A DNA stretch of 64,000 nucleotides from Zymoseptoria tritici IPO323 (GCF_000219625.1 NC_018202.1:62001-126000); one strand, 5' to 3'. Counted from the stretch's first letter, positions 11,801 to 23,393 are shown. Notes: generated by a model from the sequence alone, not told the origin. Program-made: numbers and translations.

Positions 11801-13452
11801 GGGTCGCTTAATGCCGCTACGGACGGAGTAAGCAGACGCCTAGACTTGGAAGATAGGGACTACTCGGGACGGTAGATTAACGAAAGCGACAGTGCTCCTA
11901 CATTAGACACCCTTCGGCACCAACTGGGTCTGTCCGAGGGAATGACAGCCGAATCTAGCCCCGTTTAGTCTATAATAGCAGTTATGACCTACCATCTGCA
12001 GCTCGCCAGGACCTACTATAGCAAAACGTATATAATAGCGAGCACTCTGATAGAAGAATCATCAGACTCCCCGCTAATTAATACAATACGCGAAAGCCTG
12101 AAACATGACCCTATAGCATCGATAGTCGAACTGGCTATAAATAACCCGGATCCGCTGGAATGGACCTAAAGGTAGGCTATACAAGGCGAATTCCTCTTCT
12201 ACGAACGGAAACTGTACGTGCCTGTAGGCCCAGTACGCCTAGCAGCTCTCCGCTAGTGCCATAACGATCCCCTAGCTGGCCACTTTGGTTTTGAACGGAC
12301 CCTAGAGCTGTTGCAACAGTCGTTCTACTAGCCAGACATAAGAAAATACGTTAAGGACTACGTAAACAGCTGCCAGATATGCGATAGGGCGAAGCTACGG
12401 CGACATAGCCTATATAGAGAACTCTATGCGGAAGCTCTACCAAACGGGCCCTATGAGGACCTAATATTAGATTTCATCACCGATCTGCCCCTAAGTACGT
12501 TTATAGGGCACACATACGACTCAATCCTCGTCGTTATAGACAGGTGGTCCAAAATGGCCCACTACATTCCCGTACGGAAGGACATTAACGCCGAAACCCT
12601 CGCGGAGGTCTTCCTAAGAGAAATCTTCCGCCTTTACGGAACTCCTAAGTCAATTACGTCCGACAGAGGACCGATCCTTATATCCAAGTTCTAGAGCACG
12701 CTTTGCTACTACCTTAGGGTCCGAAGGGGCCTAAGCACCGCATATTACCCCTAAACGGACAGTTAGACGGAACGTCAGAACCAAACGCTAGAGCAATACC
12801 TACGAGTGTACTACAACTACGAACAGGACGACTAGGCACAAATGCTGTTAGTAGCCGAATTCTCTTACAACGATAGCGTTTATGCGACAACAGGGGTAAC
12901 ACTATTCCAAGCATATAACGTTTACGATCTAATTGCCGCCAGATGGCCCGACCTGCCCTAATTAGAGGGCAAAGCTCCTAGTGCGGCGGAAATAGCGCAC
13001 AGAGTAATCGGCCTATAGAAAACGCTACATAAAAGACTGGCTGCGTCACAGGAGAGACACGCACGATACTACAATGCTCGCAAAACTGCGAAAACATATA
13101 AGGTTAGCGACTGTATGTACCTCTCTACTCGGTATTTAAAGTCTATCCGGCCGTTAGAAAAGCTCGATTACAAGTATGTCGGCCTATATAGGATCAAGCG
13201 AGTCGTGAACGACGTCGCGTACACGCTAGAGCTGCCGGAAACGATGAACATCCATCCTACGTTCTACATCTCCCTGCTGGAGGAGGAAAAACCTACCAAA
13301 ATCACTAAACGGGCCCAGAATGGCCTAAAGGAGATCCGATTAGAGGAACCCGACGTTTACGTAGTAGACAAGATCCTGAAGCGTAAGAAACAACACGGCA
13401 GATGGATGTACAGGATCGCGTGGAAGGGCTGGCCCGCGTCTGAAAACACTTA
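8870..13452 (+). pseudogene. gag-pol polyprotein of gypsy copy 1, RIP-inactivated
   Basis: A plus-strand reading frame is legible from the truncated gag to the chromodomain. Landmarks: a gag zinc knuckle near 9,750-9,790 in which one Cys and the His are now Tyr codons, the changes RIP would make; protease LLDCGAQSNFID near 9,985; RT with KLDIRDAYYRI (about 10,795) and YLDDILIY (about 10,985); RNase H with DASRFAVGAVLSQ (about 11,480); integrase HHCC region (about 12,255-12,390), then DFITDLP, VVIDRWSKMAHYIP and TSDRGP (about 12,470-12,670); chromodomain with VDKILKRKKQHGRWMYRIAW (about 13,364-13,425). Dozens of TAG codons interrupt it. Confidence 0.88.
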
Positions 13453-13670
13453 GGAACCTACGACTTACATTAGCCCTACTACGATAAGAGCATTTAATAG
13501 AGGCACGGGAGGTACTAAGGGCAGTAGACCAGCACGATAGATATACAAACGCGTTATTAGTCACCATTAAGGCCCAAAAGACACTAGTTAACACCACACT
13601 AACTCCTTGGTCCGGTTCCTAGTTACCTAAAAATTTTCTCTACCTTAGAAGAATTTCAATCTAATGAAAT

Positions 13671-13707
13671 CCTAGGGGGGGAAATTAGGGGCCAAACGGG
13701 CCCCTAA
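13671..13707 (+). promoter_or_regulatory. Purine tract followed by a perfect 9-bp hairpin at the gypsy 3' end
   Basis: A G-run (about 13,673-13,681) leads into TTAGGGGCC (13,685-13,693), a 5-nt AAACG loop and the exact reverse complement GGCCCCTAA (13,699-13,707). The same structure is intact at 20,154-20,176 in copy 2. The purine tract is where a polypurine primer would lie. The hairpin sits between the converging ends of pol and the antisense ORF, so it could serve in transcript ending for both; that role is inference. Confidence 0.5.
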
Positions 13708-13892
13708 GGACGACATTATCACACAACGAGAGACAATCGAGCACAGTAAAGTCATTTTGATTCCATCTAATCCATAAGTCGCCAAGTCGTAGCAAAAAGA
13801 AACAACCCGGGCGTTACCGCGCCTATTAGTCCTAAAACGAGCCTAAAAGAGGCTAAAAGAGACAAAAGAAACACGAAAAAGCGCTTACATGC

Positions 13893-15308
13893 TTATTCCT
13901 TAGGCTTAAGGTCCCTAGAGAGGTCGTACTCGGTCGGACGGAGCACTCCCTCTACAACGGAGGCCTTCGAGCCCTTCTTAGCGCCCGCACAGGTGTAGAC
14001 GGTGTCTAGAGCGGCCGAAAGGGCCCGAACGCGACGCCTTAGGCGGTCCTCGGTAGATCCTTAGGCCAGAATAAGTCGCTTACGGGGGGTGTTGGGCACG
14101 TCTTTACCCTATTAGGGTTAGTAGGGCACTTTTGGGCAAGAAGGGACCCAAATACTTATAAGCTCCCTCTTTCGCTTTACAGCCTCCTTAGCGAGCAACT
14201 TCTCGCGCTTTCCAAGCACAAGCGGTCCCGTCTGGTCGAATTCGGCCTTGCCTTAGTATAGATAGAGGCCGTTAACACTAGTAAAGGAGTTAAAGCGCCT
14301 AAAAGGGGGTTAACGGAGCTAAACAGACCCGAACTAACTATACATACCCCTTAATACGTACGTAGACCGCCTTGTAGGCCGAACAAGCCGCCGTAGCCAT
14401 CGCTCCGGTACCATCAGTAGTAATAGCGGCCCTACAGAGCTTATTAGCCCTCGTGATGTCGCCTTTAACTAGTTCCGGCATCTTTTGACCACATTAGCCC
14501 CCGAAAGCCCCCTTTTGACCCCGTGTGTACATACCTAGAAACAATCGCGGTTAGAGCAATTGTAACACTTTAGGTAATATTCGTCCTTATTATTAGTTGC
14601 CTACTTATCCGGCGATTCGCGCGCAAAGAGGCAGAACTAGGCCAAATCGGCCTTATTTGAGGGCTTGTTAAGGCAGTTGACGCACAGATTGCCCTTAAAG
14701 ATGCCGTTAGCGGCGAATTGCTTACGTTAGGTCGCGATAGAGGCGGGTTGCGTCATAATAGGCTCGTTCGGTCGCGGATAGGGTTGTTTAGTAAGAATGG
14801 CGGTTTTTCGATGAAATTCGAGGTCGTCCGGTAGAAAATAGGGCTAGAGGGGAACTAAACGCCACGTTAGCACTATACAGGCTACAAATGCCCCTTAGGG
14901 GGGCACTTTTGGACCTATTTGGCCATCGGATAGGATTAAGTTATACTTACCAAGTCTGCACAAGGTTGTTAAAGAAGAGAAGAACTCGAGGGATCCGAGC
15001 CTAGGTTTTAAAGCCGCAGTAGACCCTAATTAAGGCCTTAGGCTATCAAACTTAGCAAACACCAAAAAGAGTTTACTCGAGGTAAAACCGTTCAGAGCGC
15101 GACGCTCTACGCAAGGAGGGGGGCTATGTTATATCTGCCTCCGCCGAATACCGACAATCGGCATCTAATCCCTTACCTTAGCGGCATATGCACCCCTACT
15201 AGGGTCTTTTAAGCTCGTTTGAGCCAGATTGCGCCTGTAGTATAAGGATACATAGAATCTCCTCCTTCCGAGAGAGTATCGAATCGAGTCTGTTCTGAAG
15301 TGATTCAT
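13893..15308 (-). pseudogene. Antisense, intron-containing ORF carried by gypsy copy 1; function unknown
   Basis: On the minus strand a coherent gene can be read in one frame once RIP stops are allowed for. It has three fungal-style introns: one with GTAAGT, CTAACG and TTTAG ends (about 14,950 down to 14,870), one of about 55 nt with GTATGT, CTAATG and AAAAG ends (about 14,530 to 14,478), and one starting GTATGT near 14,345. The predicted protein has two paired-cysteine clusters (LCVNCLNKP; CYNCSNRDC), a later segment RFNSFTSVNGLYLY, a Lys/Arg-rich helix, and ends DTVYTCAGAKKGSK...RDLKPKE before TAA at 13,893-13,895. The pairs of cysteines suggest a metal-binding domain. I recognise no family. 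The 5' end is uncertain: the ATG at 15,308 is a candidate, but a 41-bp indel relative to copy 2 lies just downstream of it. Confidence 0.6.
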
Positions 15309-15347
15309 ACTGCTACTCTATTCTTAACTGCACCTTTTACAAGAAGG

Positions 15348-18300
15348 GCCAAAACCCCCCCGAAGGCGGCCAATAAGGAGAAGTCGGCTACCGCCTACTA
15401 GACATGTAGAAAAGAGGGCTACCGGCGCTAGGAATGCCCTAATAAGGACTAGTCGGGAAAAGGGAGAGCCCGTAGTAGATCTCCTCTAATCGCTACAGGT
15501 CAAGTCTAGTACTTAGAGGCCTAAAGAAAGGCTGCCGAGCTAGGAGAAATTACCCGAACTATAGGGGAAGGGCTAATACGCCTTAAAGTGGAGATATAGG
15601 GTCCTAATAGGACTAAGATACTCCGAGCACTGCTCGATTACGGAGCGCAAAGTAACTTTATAGACAATATAGCAGCTAAAGAGCTAGGCCTAAGCCCCGA
15701 GTTAGGGCAAACGGCCTAATACGTAGCACTAAACGGCCAGAGGATAGCTGTTTAGGGAGAATGCCGCGTCCCGTTTAAAGTAACGGACACTTAAGGACAC
15801 ACAAGAGGATATGTAGAAACCTTCGTAGTCGGAAGAATCTACGGGTTCTAACTAGTCCTTAGCATGCCCTAGCTAGAACGATAGAACCCGAGGGTGAACT
15901 TCATCCGCAAAAGCGTTACCTAGAAGGGGACGAAGGGCAGACAATAGAGGCCGGTTAGGCTCGTCTTACCTGAAGAGTTCTAGAAGGACGCCTCCGGCAT
16001 CCCTTCGGGGCGCGTTTAGGCCCTTACCGCTTAACGCACAGACGACGCGCCAAAAGAACTAGAACTTCTAAGCGAATTCTCGGATTTCGCGGACGTTTTC
16101 GTAGAAGGAAACGAGTCCCTTCTCCCCGAGACGGGGCCGAATAAGCTCAGCATCGACCTCGAAGAAGGCAAGGAGGCCCCGTACAGCCTATTATACAACC
16201 TCTCTATAACAGAACTAGAGACTCTACGCAACTACCTCGCCGATAGCCTAGAGAAGGGGTAGATCCGCCCCTCGACCTCCCTAGTAGGGGCAGGTATCCT
16301 CTTTGTAAAGAAAAAGGACAGTAGCCTACGTCTATACGTCGACTATAGGGCCCTTAATGCCGTTACTATTAAGAATAGACACGCCCTGCCCCTCGTCTAG
16401 GAATCGCTAGACTAGTTAGCGCCGGCAAAGTTCTTTACAAAGCTAGATATACGAGACGCGTACTATCGCATCCGAATTAAGGAGAGCGACTAGTAGAAAA
16501 CTGCCTTTCGGACGAGGTATAGCTACTTTAAGTACACTATAGTCCCGTTTAGGCTAACTAACGCCCTAGTAGTGTTCTAAGGATACATAAACTACGCCCT
16601 CCGGGGCCTGCTAGACTACTATGTTATAGTATACCTCGACGATATCTTGATATACTTACAAGACGCCGAAAGCCACAAAGAACACGTTAGGATAGTCCTC
16701 GAAAGACTTAGAAGACACCGACTCTTTGCCAAACTATTAAAGTGCGAGTTCTTTAAGCGGCAAGTCGGCTACCTTAAGTTCGTAGTAACCCTAAAAGGGG
16801 TCGAAATAGAGGCAGAAAGGATCCAAGCTATTGCTAACTAGCCCCTTCCGGCCTTAGTTAGGGACATTCGCATCTTTATCGGATTTGCGAACTACTACCG
16901 CCAGTTTATTAAGGGATTCTCCTACATAGCTAGCCTACTAAACCGCTTAACAGAGAGAGGCCTAAATAGTGCTAAAGGCGGACACCGACAGAGAAAGGAG
17001 GAATTAGTTCCCCTCGAACTCCTACCTAACGTAGTACAAGCATTCTAGCAGTTAAAGACTAGGTTCATTAAAGTGCCTATCTTACGGCATTTCGACCTAA
17101 AACTGCCTATCCGCGTCGTAATAGATGCCTCTAGGTTCGCCGTCGGGGCAGTACTGTCCTAACCGCATAAAACGGAGGGCAAAATGCACTAGCACCTAGT
17201 AGCCTTCTTCTCTAGTAAGATAAACGCGGCCGAAAGGAACTATAACATATACGATTAAGAGCTTCTCGCTATAGTCGAGGCCTTTAAGTACTAGAGACAC
17301 TACGTTAAGGGCGCTTTGTACTAAATTAAGGTCTTAACAGACCATCACAACCTAAAATAGTTTATAACAACTAAGCAACTAAGCCGAAGATAGGCAAGAT
17401 AGGTAGAGCAGCTGTCAAACGTCGACTTCCGTACAACGTACAACCCGGGGTCGCTTAATACCGCCGCGGACGGAGTAAGCAGACGCCTAGACCTAGAAGA
17501 TAGGGACTACTCGGGACGGTGGATTAACGAGAGCGATAGTGCTCCTACATTAGACACCCTTCGGCACTAACTAGGTCTGTCCGAGGGAATAACGGCCGAA
17601 TCTAGCCCCGTTCGGTCTATAATAGTAGTTATAACCCACTATCTATAGCTCGCCAGGACCTACTATAGCAAAACGTATATAATAGCGAGCACTCTAATAG
17701 AAGAATTATCAGACTCCCTGCTGATTAATACAATACGCGAAAGCCTGAAATATAACCCTATAGCATCGACAGTCGAACTAGCTATAAATAACCCGGATCC
17801 GCCGGAATAGACCTAAAGGTAGGCTATATAGGGCGAATTCCTCTTCTACGAACGGAAACTGTACGTACCTACAGGCCCAGCACGCCTAGCAGCTCTCCGC
17901 TAGTGCCATAACGATCCCCTAGCCGGCCACTTTAGTTTTAAACAGACCCTAGAGCTGTTGCAACGGTCGTTCTACTAGCTAAATATAAGAAAATACGTTA
18001 AGGACTACGTTTGTTTGTTTGTTTGTTTGTTTGTTTGTTTGTTTGTTCCATTTACGTCCTTTCGGAGTCCAAGACTATGTAGGACGGCCTTGTAAGCAAG
18101 GCAGTAGATCTATTTACAATCAAGTTCTTTCGGTTTCTTTGACCTTAGGGGAAACCCCGTGCCTAAGGCAAAATGCCAAAGGACTTTAAAAGCAGCGCAA
18201 GACAAAGGAAATCAAACGAGTGTCGTTGTCTGCAGCCGGGGCTGCACTGCAGCCGGGGCTGCAGAGTTTTCGCGCCAAGCTTTTTGCAGAATTTTCAGCG

Positions 18301-19913
18301 GATCCTTCCGCTTCGCACGCACGCATGCTGCAAATTCGAAACACAGTGCAAAAGCAGTGCAAAAGCAGAAGCAGCTGTCCAACTCGCTGCCTTCTCTTAT
18401 CCTTAATATGCCTTTGTGGAACTGTATGCCGCTTCCAAACGTATACAGCTACGCAGGTTGATCGCAGAGTTATGGATTCCACCAACTGTTCCAGCTCTTT
18501 AAAGTGCATGTATGCTTCCTTCGAGGGCGACGAAGTCTCTCGAGAAGGGACATGCGATTTCGGTTCGGATTTCGAGGAGGTGCGCGTATAGGGCAGAGTG
18601 GACTGCTTCTTCTTCTTCTTCTTGTTTGTAGCGTTTGTAGCGTAGAGGGCGTTCGAATCGTGTTGTTCTATAGCTTATGTTTCAATGGGAGGCGTACCTC
18701 CAGGTCGTGTTGTTGTTGTAAGGGAAGAGGGATCGACGGCCTCTCCAATCCTCCGGAGGAAACTTAGCTCTGCAACGACGGTATCGTCGCAGGTTCGTAG
18801 CCGGCACCACGTACAGGTGTTCCTCGTCGCCGACCTAAGGACTACGTAAACAGCTGCTAGACATGCGACAGGGCGAAGCCACGGCGACATAGCCTATATG
18901 GAGAACTCTATATAGAAACTCTACCAAACGGGCCCTAGGAGGACCTAACATTGGATTTCATTACCGATCTGCCCCCACATACGACTTAATCCTCGTCGTT
19001 ATAGACAGGTAGTCCAAAATAGCCTACTACATTCCCGTACAGAAAGACATTAATGCCGAAACCCTCGCGGAGGTCTTCCTAAGAGAGATCTTCCGCCTTT
19101 ACGGAACTCCTAATTCAATTACGTCCGACAGAGGACCAATCCTTATATCTAAGTTCTGGAGCACGCTCTGCTACTACCTTAGGGTCCGAAGGGGCCTAAG
19201 TACCGCATATTACCCCTAAACGGACGGTTAGACGGAGCGTTAGAACCAAACGCTAGAGCAATACCTACGAGTATACTACAACTACGAACAGGACGACTAG
19301 GTACAGATGCTATCGGTAGCCGAATTCTCTTACAACGATAGCGTTTATACGACAACAGGGGTAACACTATTCTAAGCATATAACGTTCGCGATCTAATTG
19401 CCGCTAGATAGCCCGACCTGCCCTAATTAGAGGGCAAAGCTCCTAGTACGGTGGAGATAGCGCATAGAGTAATCGGCCTATAGAAAACGCTACATAAAAG
19501 ACTGGCTGCGTCACAGGAGAGACACGCACGATACTACAATGCTCGCAAAACTGCGAAAACATATAAGGTTAGCGACTGTATGTACCTCTCTACTCGGTAT
19601 TTAAAGTCTATCCGGCCGTTAGAAAAGCTCGATTACAAGTATGTCGGCCTATATAGGATCAAGCGAGTCGTGAACGACGTCGCGTACACGCTAGAGCTGC
19701 CGGAAACGATAAATATCCATCCTACGTTCTACATCTCCCTACTAGAGGAGGAAAAACCTACTAAGATCACCGAACGGGCCTAGAAGAGCCTAAAGGAGAT
19801 CCGATTAGAGGACCCCGACGTTTACGTAGTAGACAAGATCCTAAAGCGTAAGAAACAACATAGCAGATAAATGTACAGGATCGCGTAGAAGGGTTGGCCC
19901 GCGTCTGAAAACA
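15348..19913 (+). pseudogene. gag-pol polyprotein of gypsy copy 2, RIP-inactivated and split by an insertion
   Basis: The frame shows the same domain order as copy 1: gag knuckle (about 15,400), protease (about 15,640), RT with YLDDILIYL (about 16,632), RNase H (about 17,120), integrase interrupted at 18,010 and resumed at 18,836, and chromodomain (about 19,825-19,910). It has more TAG/TAA interruptions than copy 1; for example DRWSKMAHY in copy 1 reads DR-stop-SKIAYY here. It is clearly non-functional. Confidence 0.85.
18011..18835 (-). mobile_element. 825-bp retroposon-like insertion with (AAAC)n tail, not RIPed
   Basis: The insert separates two copies of TAAGGACTACGT (17,999-18,010 and 18,836-18,847). 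That sequence occurs once at the equivalent site in gypsy copy 1, so it is a 12-bp target-site duplication. The left edge is a GTTT microsatellite (18,009-18,047), which on the minus strand is a 3' (AAAC)n tail. A variable TSD plus a simple 3' tail identifies a non-LTR retroposon: a SINE-like or 5'-truncated LINE fragment inserted on the minus strand. Base composition is balanced and lacks the TA-rich RIP look of its surroundings. It also holds a tandem GCAGCCGGGGCTGCA repeat (18,232-18,262). No convincing coding capacity was found. Confidence 0.8.
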
Positions 19914-20362
19914 CTTAGGAACCTACGACTTACATTAGCCCTACTACGATAAGAGCATTTAATAAAAGTATAGGAGGTACTAAGGGCGGTAGACTAGCAC
20001 GATAGATATACAAACGCGTTGTTAGTTACTACTAAGGCCCAAAAGACACTAGTTAACACCACATAGACTCCTTAGTCCGGTTCCTAGTTACCTTAAAAAT
20101 TTTCTCTACCTTAGAAGAATTTCACGAACCTAGTGAAATCCTGGGGGGGGAAATTAGGGGCCAAACGGGCCCCTAAGGACGACATTATCACACAACGAGA
20201 GACAATCGAGTACAGCGAAGTTATTTTAATTCTATCTAATCTATAAGTCGCTAAGTCGTAGTAAAAAAGAAACAACCCGGGCGTTACCGCGCCTATTAGT
20301 CCTAAAATAGGCCTAAAAGAGGCTAAAAGAGATAAAAGAAATACGAAAAAGCGCTTATATAC

Positions 20363-21810
20363 TTATTCCTTAGGCTTAAGGTCCCTAGAGAGGTCGTACT
20401 TAGTCGGACGGAGTACTCCCTCTATAATAGAGGCCTTCGAGCCCTTCTTAGCGCCTATATAGGTATAGACGGTATCTAGAGCGGCCGAAAGGGCCCAAAC
20501 GCGACGCCTTAGGCGGTCCTCGGTAGTTCCTTAGGCTAGAATAAGTCGCTTACGGGGGGTATTAGGTACTTCTTTACCCTATTAGGGTTAGTAGGGCACT
20601 TTTAGGTAAGAAGGGACCTAGATACTTATAAGCTCCCTCTTTCGCTTTATAGCCTCCTTAGCGAGCAACTTCTCGCGCTTTCTAAGTATAAGCGGTCCCT
20701 TCTAGTCGAATTCGGCCTTACCTTAGTATAGATAGAGGCCGTTAGTACCGGTAAAGGAGTTAAAGCGCCTAAAAGGGGGTTAATAGGGCTAAATAGACCC
20801 GAACTAACTATATATACCCCTAAATACGTATATAGATCGCCTTATAGGCCGAATAAGCCGCCGTAGCTATCGCTTCGGTACTATTAGCGGTAATAGCGGC
20901 CTTACGGAGCGTATTAGCCTTTATAATATCGCCTTTAACTAGTTCCGGTATCTTTTAACTATATTAGCCCCCGAAAGCCCTCTTTTAACCCTATATATAT
21001 ACCTAGAAATAATCGCGGTTAGAGTAATTATAATACTTTAGGTAATATTCGTCCTTATTATTAGTTACCTACTTATCCGGCGATTCGCGTATAAAGAGGT
21101 AGAACTAGGCTAAATCGGCCTTATTTAAGGGCTTACTAAGGTAGTTAACGTACGGATTACCCTTAAAGATACCGTTAGCGGCGAATTACTTACGTTAGGT
21201 CGCAATAGAGGCGGGTTACGTTATAATAGGCTCGTTTAGTCGCGGATAGGGTCGTTTAGGGAGAATAGCGGTTTTTCGATAAAATTCGCGGTCGTCCGGT
21301 AGAAGATAGGGCTAGAAGGGAACTAAACGCTACGTTAGTACTATATAGGCTATAAATACCCCTTAGGGGGGTACTTTTAGACCTATTTAGCTATCGGATA
21401 AGGTTAAGTTATACTTACTAAGTCTATATAAGGTTATTAAAGAAGAGAAGAATTCGAGGAATCCGAGCCTAGGTTTTAAAGCCGCGGTAGACCCCGATTA
21501 AGGCCTTAGGCTATTAAACTTAGTAAATACTAAAAAGAATTTACTCGAGGTAAAACTATTTAGAGCGCGACGCTCTACGTAAGGAGGGGGGCTATATTAT
21601 ATCTACCTCCGCCGAATACCGATAATCGGTATCTAATCCCCTACCTTAGTAGTATATATACCCCTACTAAGGCCTTTTAAGCTTATTTAAGCTAGATTAC
21701 GCCTATATAATTAATACGACCGAAGAAGAGGCGAAGGAGGAACTCGAGGTATAAGGATACGTAGAATCTCCTCCTTCCGAGAGAGTATCGAATCGAGTCT
21801 ATTCTAAAGT
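20363..21810 (-). pseudogene. Antisense intron-containing ORF carried by gypsy copy 2
   Basis: This is the counterpart of the minus-strand gene at 13,893-15,308, in the same position behind the chromodomain and hairpin. Exon and intron positions correspond, and the terminal TAA is at 20,363-20,365. It is far more RIP-degraded: the codon at the copy 1 candidate start is now ATA and many splice-site bases have changed. It retains about 41 bp near 21,715-21,755 that copy 1 lacks. It shows that the reverse-strand gene was duplicated with the element. Confidence 0.55.
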
Positions 21811-21846
21811 AATTTATACTACTACTCTATTCTTAACTATACCTTT

Positions 21847-22589
21847 TATAACGACTTCCCGACCGGGTAAAACCTATAAGTTTAAGAGGAGCATTATAGA
21901 ATAGAGGACCTATATAACGTAATAGCGTATATAGTAATATATAGAGTATAACCCTACTTATAATATAGGGTTAGCCGGACTACTTCTATACGTACCCTAA
22001 ATAGCTAGCCGTTAGGCTACTATATCTATTAGGCGCTTCGTTATCGGCCTAGACGTTGTCGACTAGTAGGTTATATAAGGCGTCTTAAGAACGTATAAAT
22101 CTAAGTATATATAGATTCCTAAAAAATATATACCTAATAATTTCCTAGAGGTTAAATAGCTAAGTAGAATAGACCCTTTACCTCCGGCTTTTTATAAGCT
22201 ATAGAGTATAAGATTAGTAGGTTAGGAGGTAACGGAGCTAGATTTCTAGGAATAGGGTAGAATTTTAAGGCGGATTTAATAGTTATACCGGTTTTGCGAT
22301 TAGGGGTAGGGATAGGGGGGGGGGGGGGGGGGGGGGTATTATTAGAGGCTAGTACCTAAGGCTATATCGGCTATACCGATGCCTAGGCTAACGCCTAACG
22401 GACGAACGCCGGTTTAGAAATCTACCAGGCCGAATCGCGAATAAGCTTCCTTTCGGCCGACTAGAAGGCTACGTATACGCTAAGCGACGCTACGCGTATA
22501 TATAGCTTATACTCGACGTTCCGTTATTCTAGATAGATCTTCTTTTCGGTAGCTTTAGAATTTTATATATTCGGATCTAGACCTTTATA
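21847..22589. other. Unassigned TA-rich, strongly RIPed repeat remnant
   Basis: About 740 bp between the end of gypsy copy 2 and the truncated LINE. No frame is readable. A TATAACCCTAC motif at about 21,950 could be a RIPed TGTAAC LTR start, which would make part of this a 3' LTR, but I cannot pair it with any second copy in the window. Confidence 0.4.
22315..22336 (+). repeat. Poly-G run of 22 bases
   Basis: An uninterrupted run of G in the RIPed remnant. Length in the assembly may be unreliable. Confidence 0.95.
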
Positions 22590-23393
22590 CGTCCCTTCGG
22601 TTTAGACCCTTATATATACTAAATAATTAACTCTATCTAGAAGGCCTAGTAGTAGATATAAGATATATACCCTAGATCTATAGCTACTTCCTCTTAAAGC
22701 TAGGGAGTAGAAGAAGGGAAACTAGTATCTCTATAAAGTAGTAGGAGGTAAGAAGGAATATAAAGATAATAGTATAATAGAGAAGAGGAGTAGATAATAA
22801 TAGTCGCTAGAGAAGGAATTCTAGCTAAAGGGAAGATAGCTCTTCCTAAACTATATAAGGAAGACTTATAGATAATTATCTAGAAGCGGACCCGGAGATA
22901 TAGTCTCGAATTAGAACTAAATGTCTCTAATAGTAGAAGCGCTAGGCGGCGGGAGGATAGAGCTCTACTATATAGTTTCGAAGCGATATAATTCCTCTAT
23001 AACGAGACGGGGTTATAGTTTCGGGCGGATAAGAAGATATATACCTTATCTATTACTTAGGAGGTTTAGAAACCTAAGGTATAATAGATAGTAAGTAATT
23101 ACTAGCGTATTATTATACGTTAAGCTACGAATTAGCCTATTAGTAGTCTTACGTTTAGCTAATTAGCTACTCGAGGGATAAAAGGATACTATAAAATATA
23201 CTTAGGCTAGGAGTAGCTATAGTACCGTACATCGAGAGGCGCTCTATATAAGAGCGTAGGTCTGTTTCCTCCTCTCTAAAGACAGCTAAAAGAGTCGGTA
23301 GTAAGGGCTTAGATAGAGCTTCGGTTTAGATTAGGTATAAAGGTAGACTAGCCTATATAAACAAGTATAATAAACCCCTAACCCTAACCCTAA
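22590..23393 (+). mobile_element. 5'-truncated LINE copy, 3' UTR only, with telomeric tail
   Basis: From about 22,590 the sequence follows the 3' UTR of the first LINE (8,095-8,869) base for base with extra RIP changes. Shared blocks include CCCTAGATCT (G changed in places), CTTCCTCTTAAAGC and CTATATAAACAAGTA. The 29-bp repeats and ORF2 are absent, as expected for 5' truncation during target-primed reverse transcription. It ends in three CCCTAA units and a partial one. Confidence 0.85.
23376..23393 (+). repeat. Interstitial telomere repeat, three CCCTAA units, at second LINE 3' end
   Basis: Three perfect CCCTAA units followed by CTAAAAGG. Same orientation and same distance from the LINE motif ACAAGTATAATAAAC as the tract at 8,846-8,869. 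Confidence 0.95.

Larger units (their letters stand above)
8870..15347 (+). mobile_element. Chromodomain Ty3/gypsy retroelement, copy 1 (5'-truncated)
   Basis: The element starts abruptly inside gag immediately after the telomere repeats and has no 5' LTR. It runs through gag, protease, RT, RNase H, integrase and a C-terminal chromodomain, then a G-rich purine tract (about 13,673-13,691), a perfect hairpin and an antisense ORF region. It ends at about 15,347 where copy 2 begins inside gag. The order PR-RT-RH-INT plus a chromodomain defines the Ty3/gypsy chromovirus group. RIP stops are present throughout but fewer than in copy 2. No 3' LTR could be identified. Confidence 0.85.
15348..21846 (+). 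mobile_element. Chromodomain Ty3/gypsy retroelement, copy 2 (tandem, more heavily RIPed)
   Basis: A second copy starts inside gag, at the point equivalent to about 9,694 of copy 1, directly abutting the end of copy 1 with no LTR between. It follows copy 1 throughout, with many additional C-to-T and G-to-A changes, an 825-bp insertion at 18,011-18,835 and an approximately 20-bp deletion in integrase near 18,975. It carries the same G tract, hairpin and antisense ORF, and similarity ends near 21,846. Confidence 0.85.

Noticed and set aside
18768..18812. tRNA-like stretch in the 825-bp insertion
   Set aside because: GGTTCGTAGCC (18,792-18,802) resembles a box B and is followed by CACCA, but no acceptor stem or anticodon arm can be folded and it is on the strand opposite to the tail-defined orientation.
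21950..22314. 3' LTR of gypsy copy 2
   Set aside because: A TATAACCC start could be a RIPed LTR end, but no second copy exists in the window to test it.
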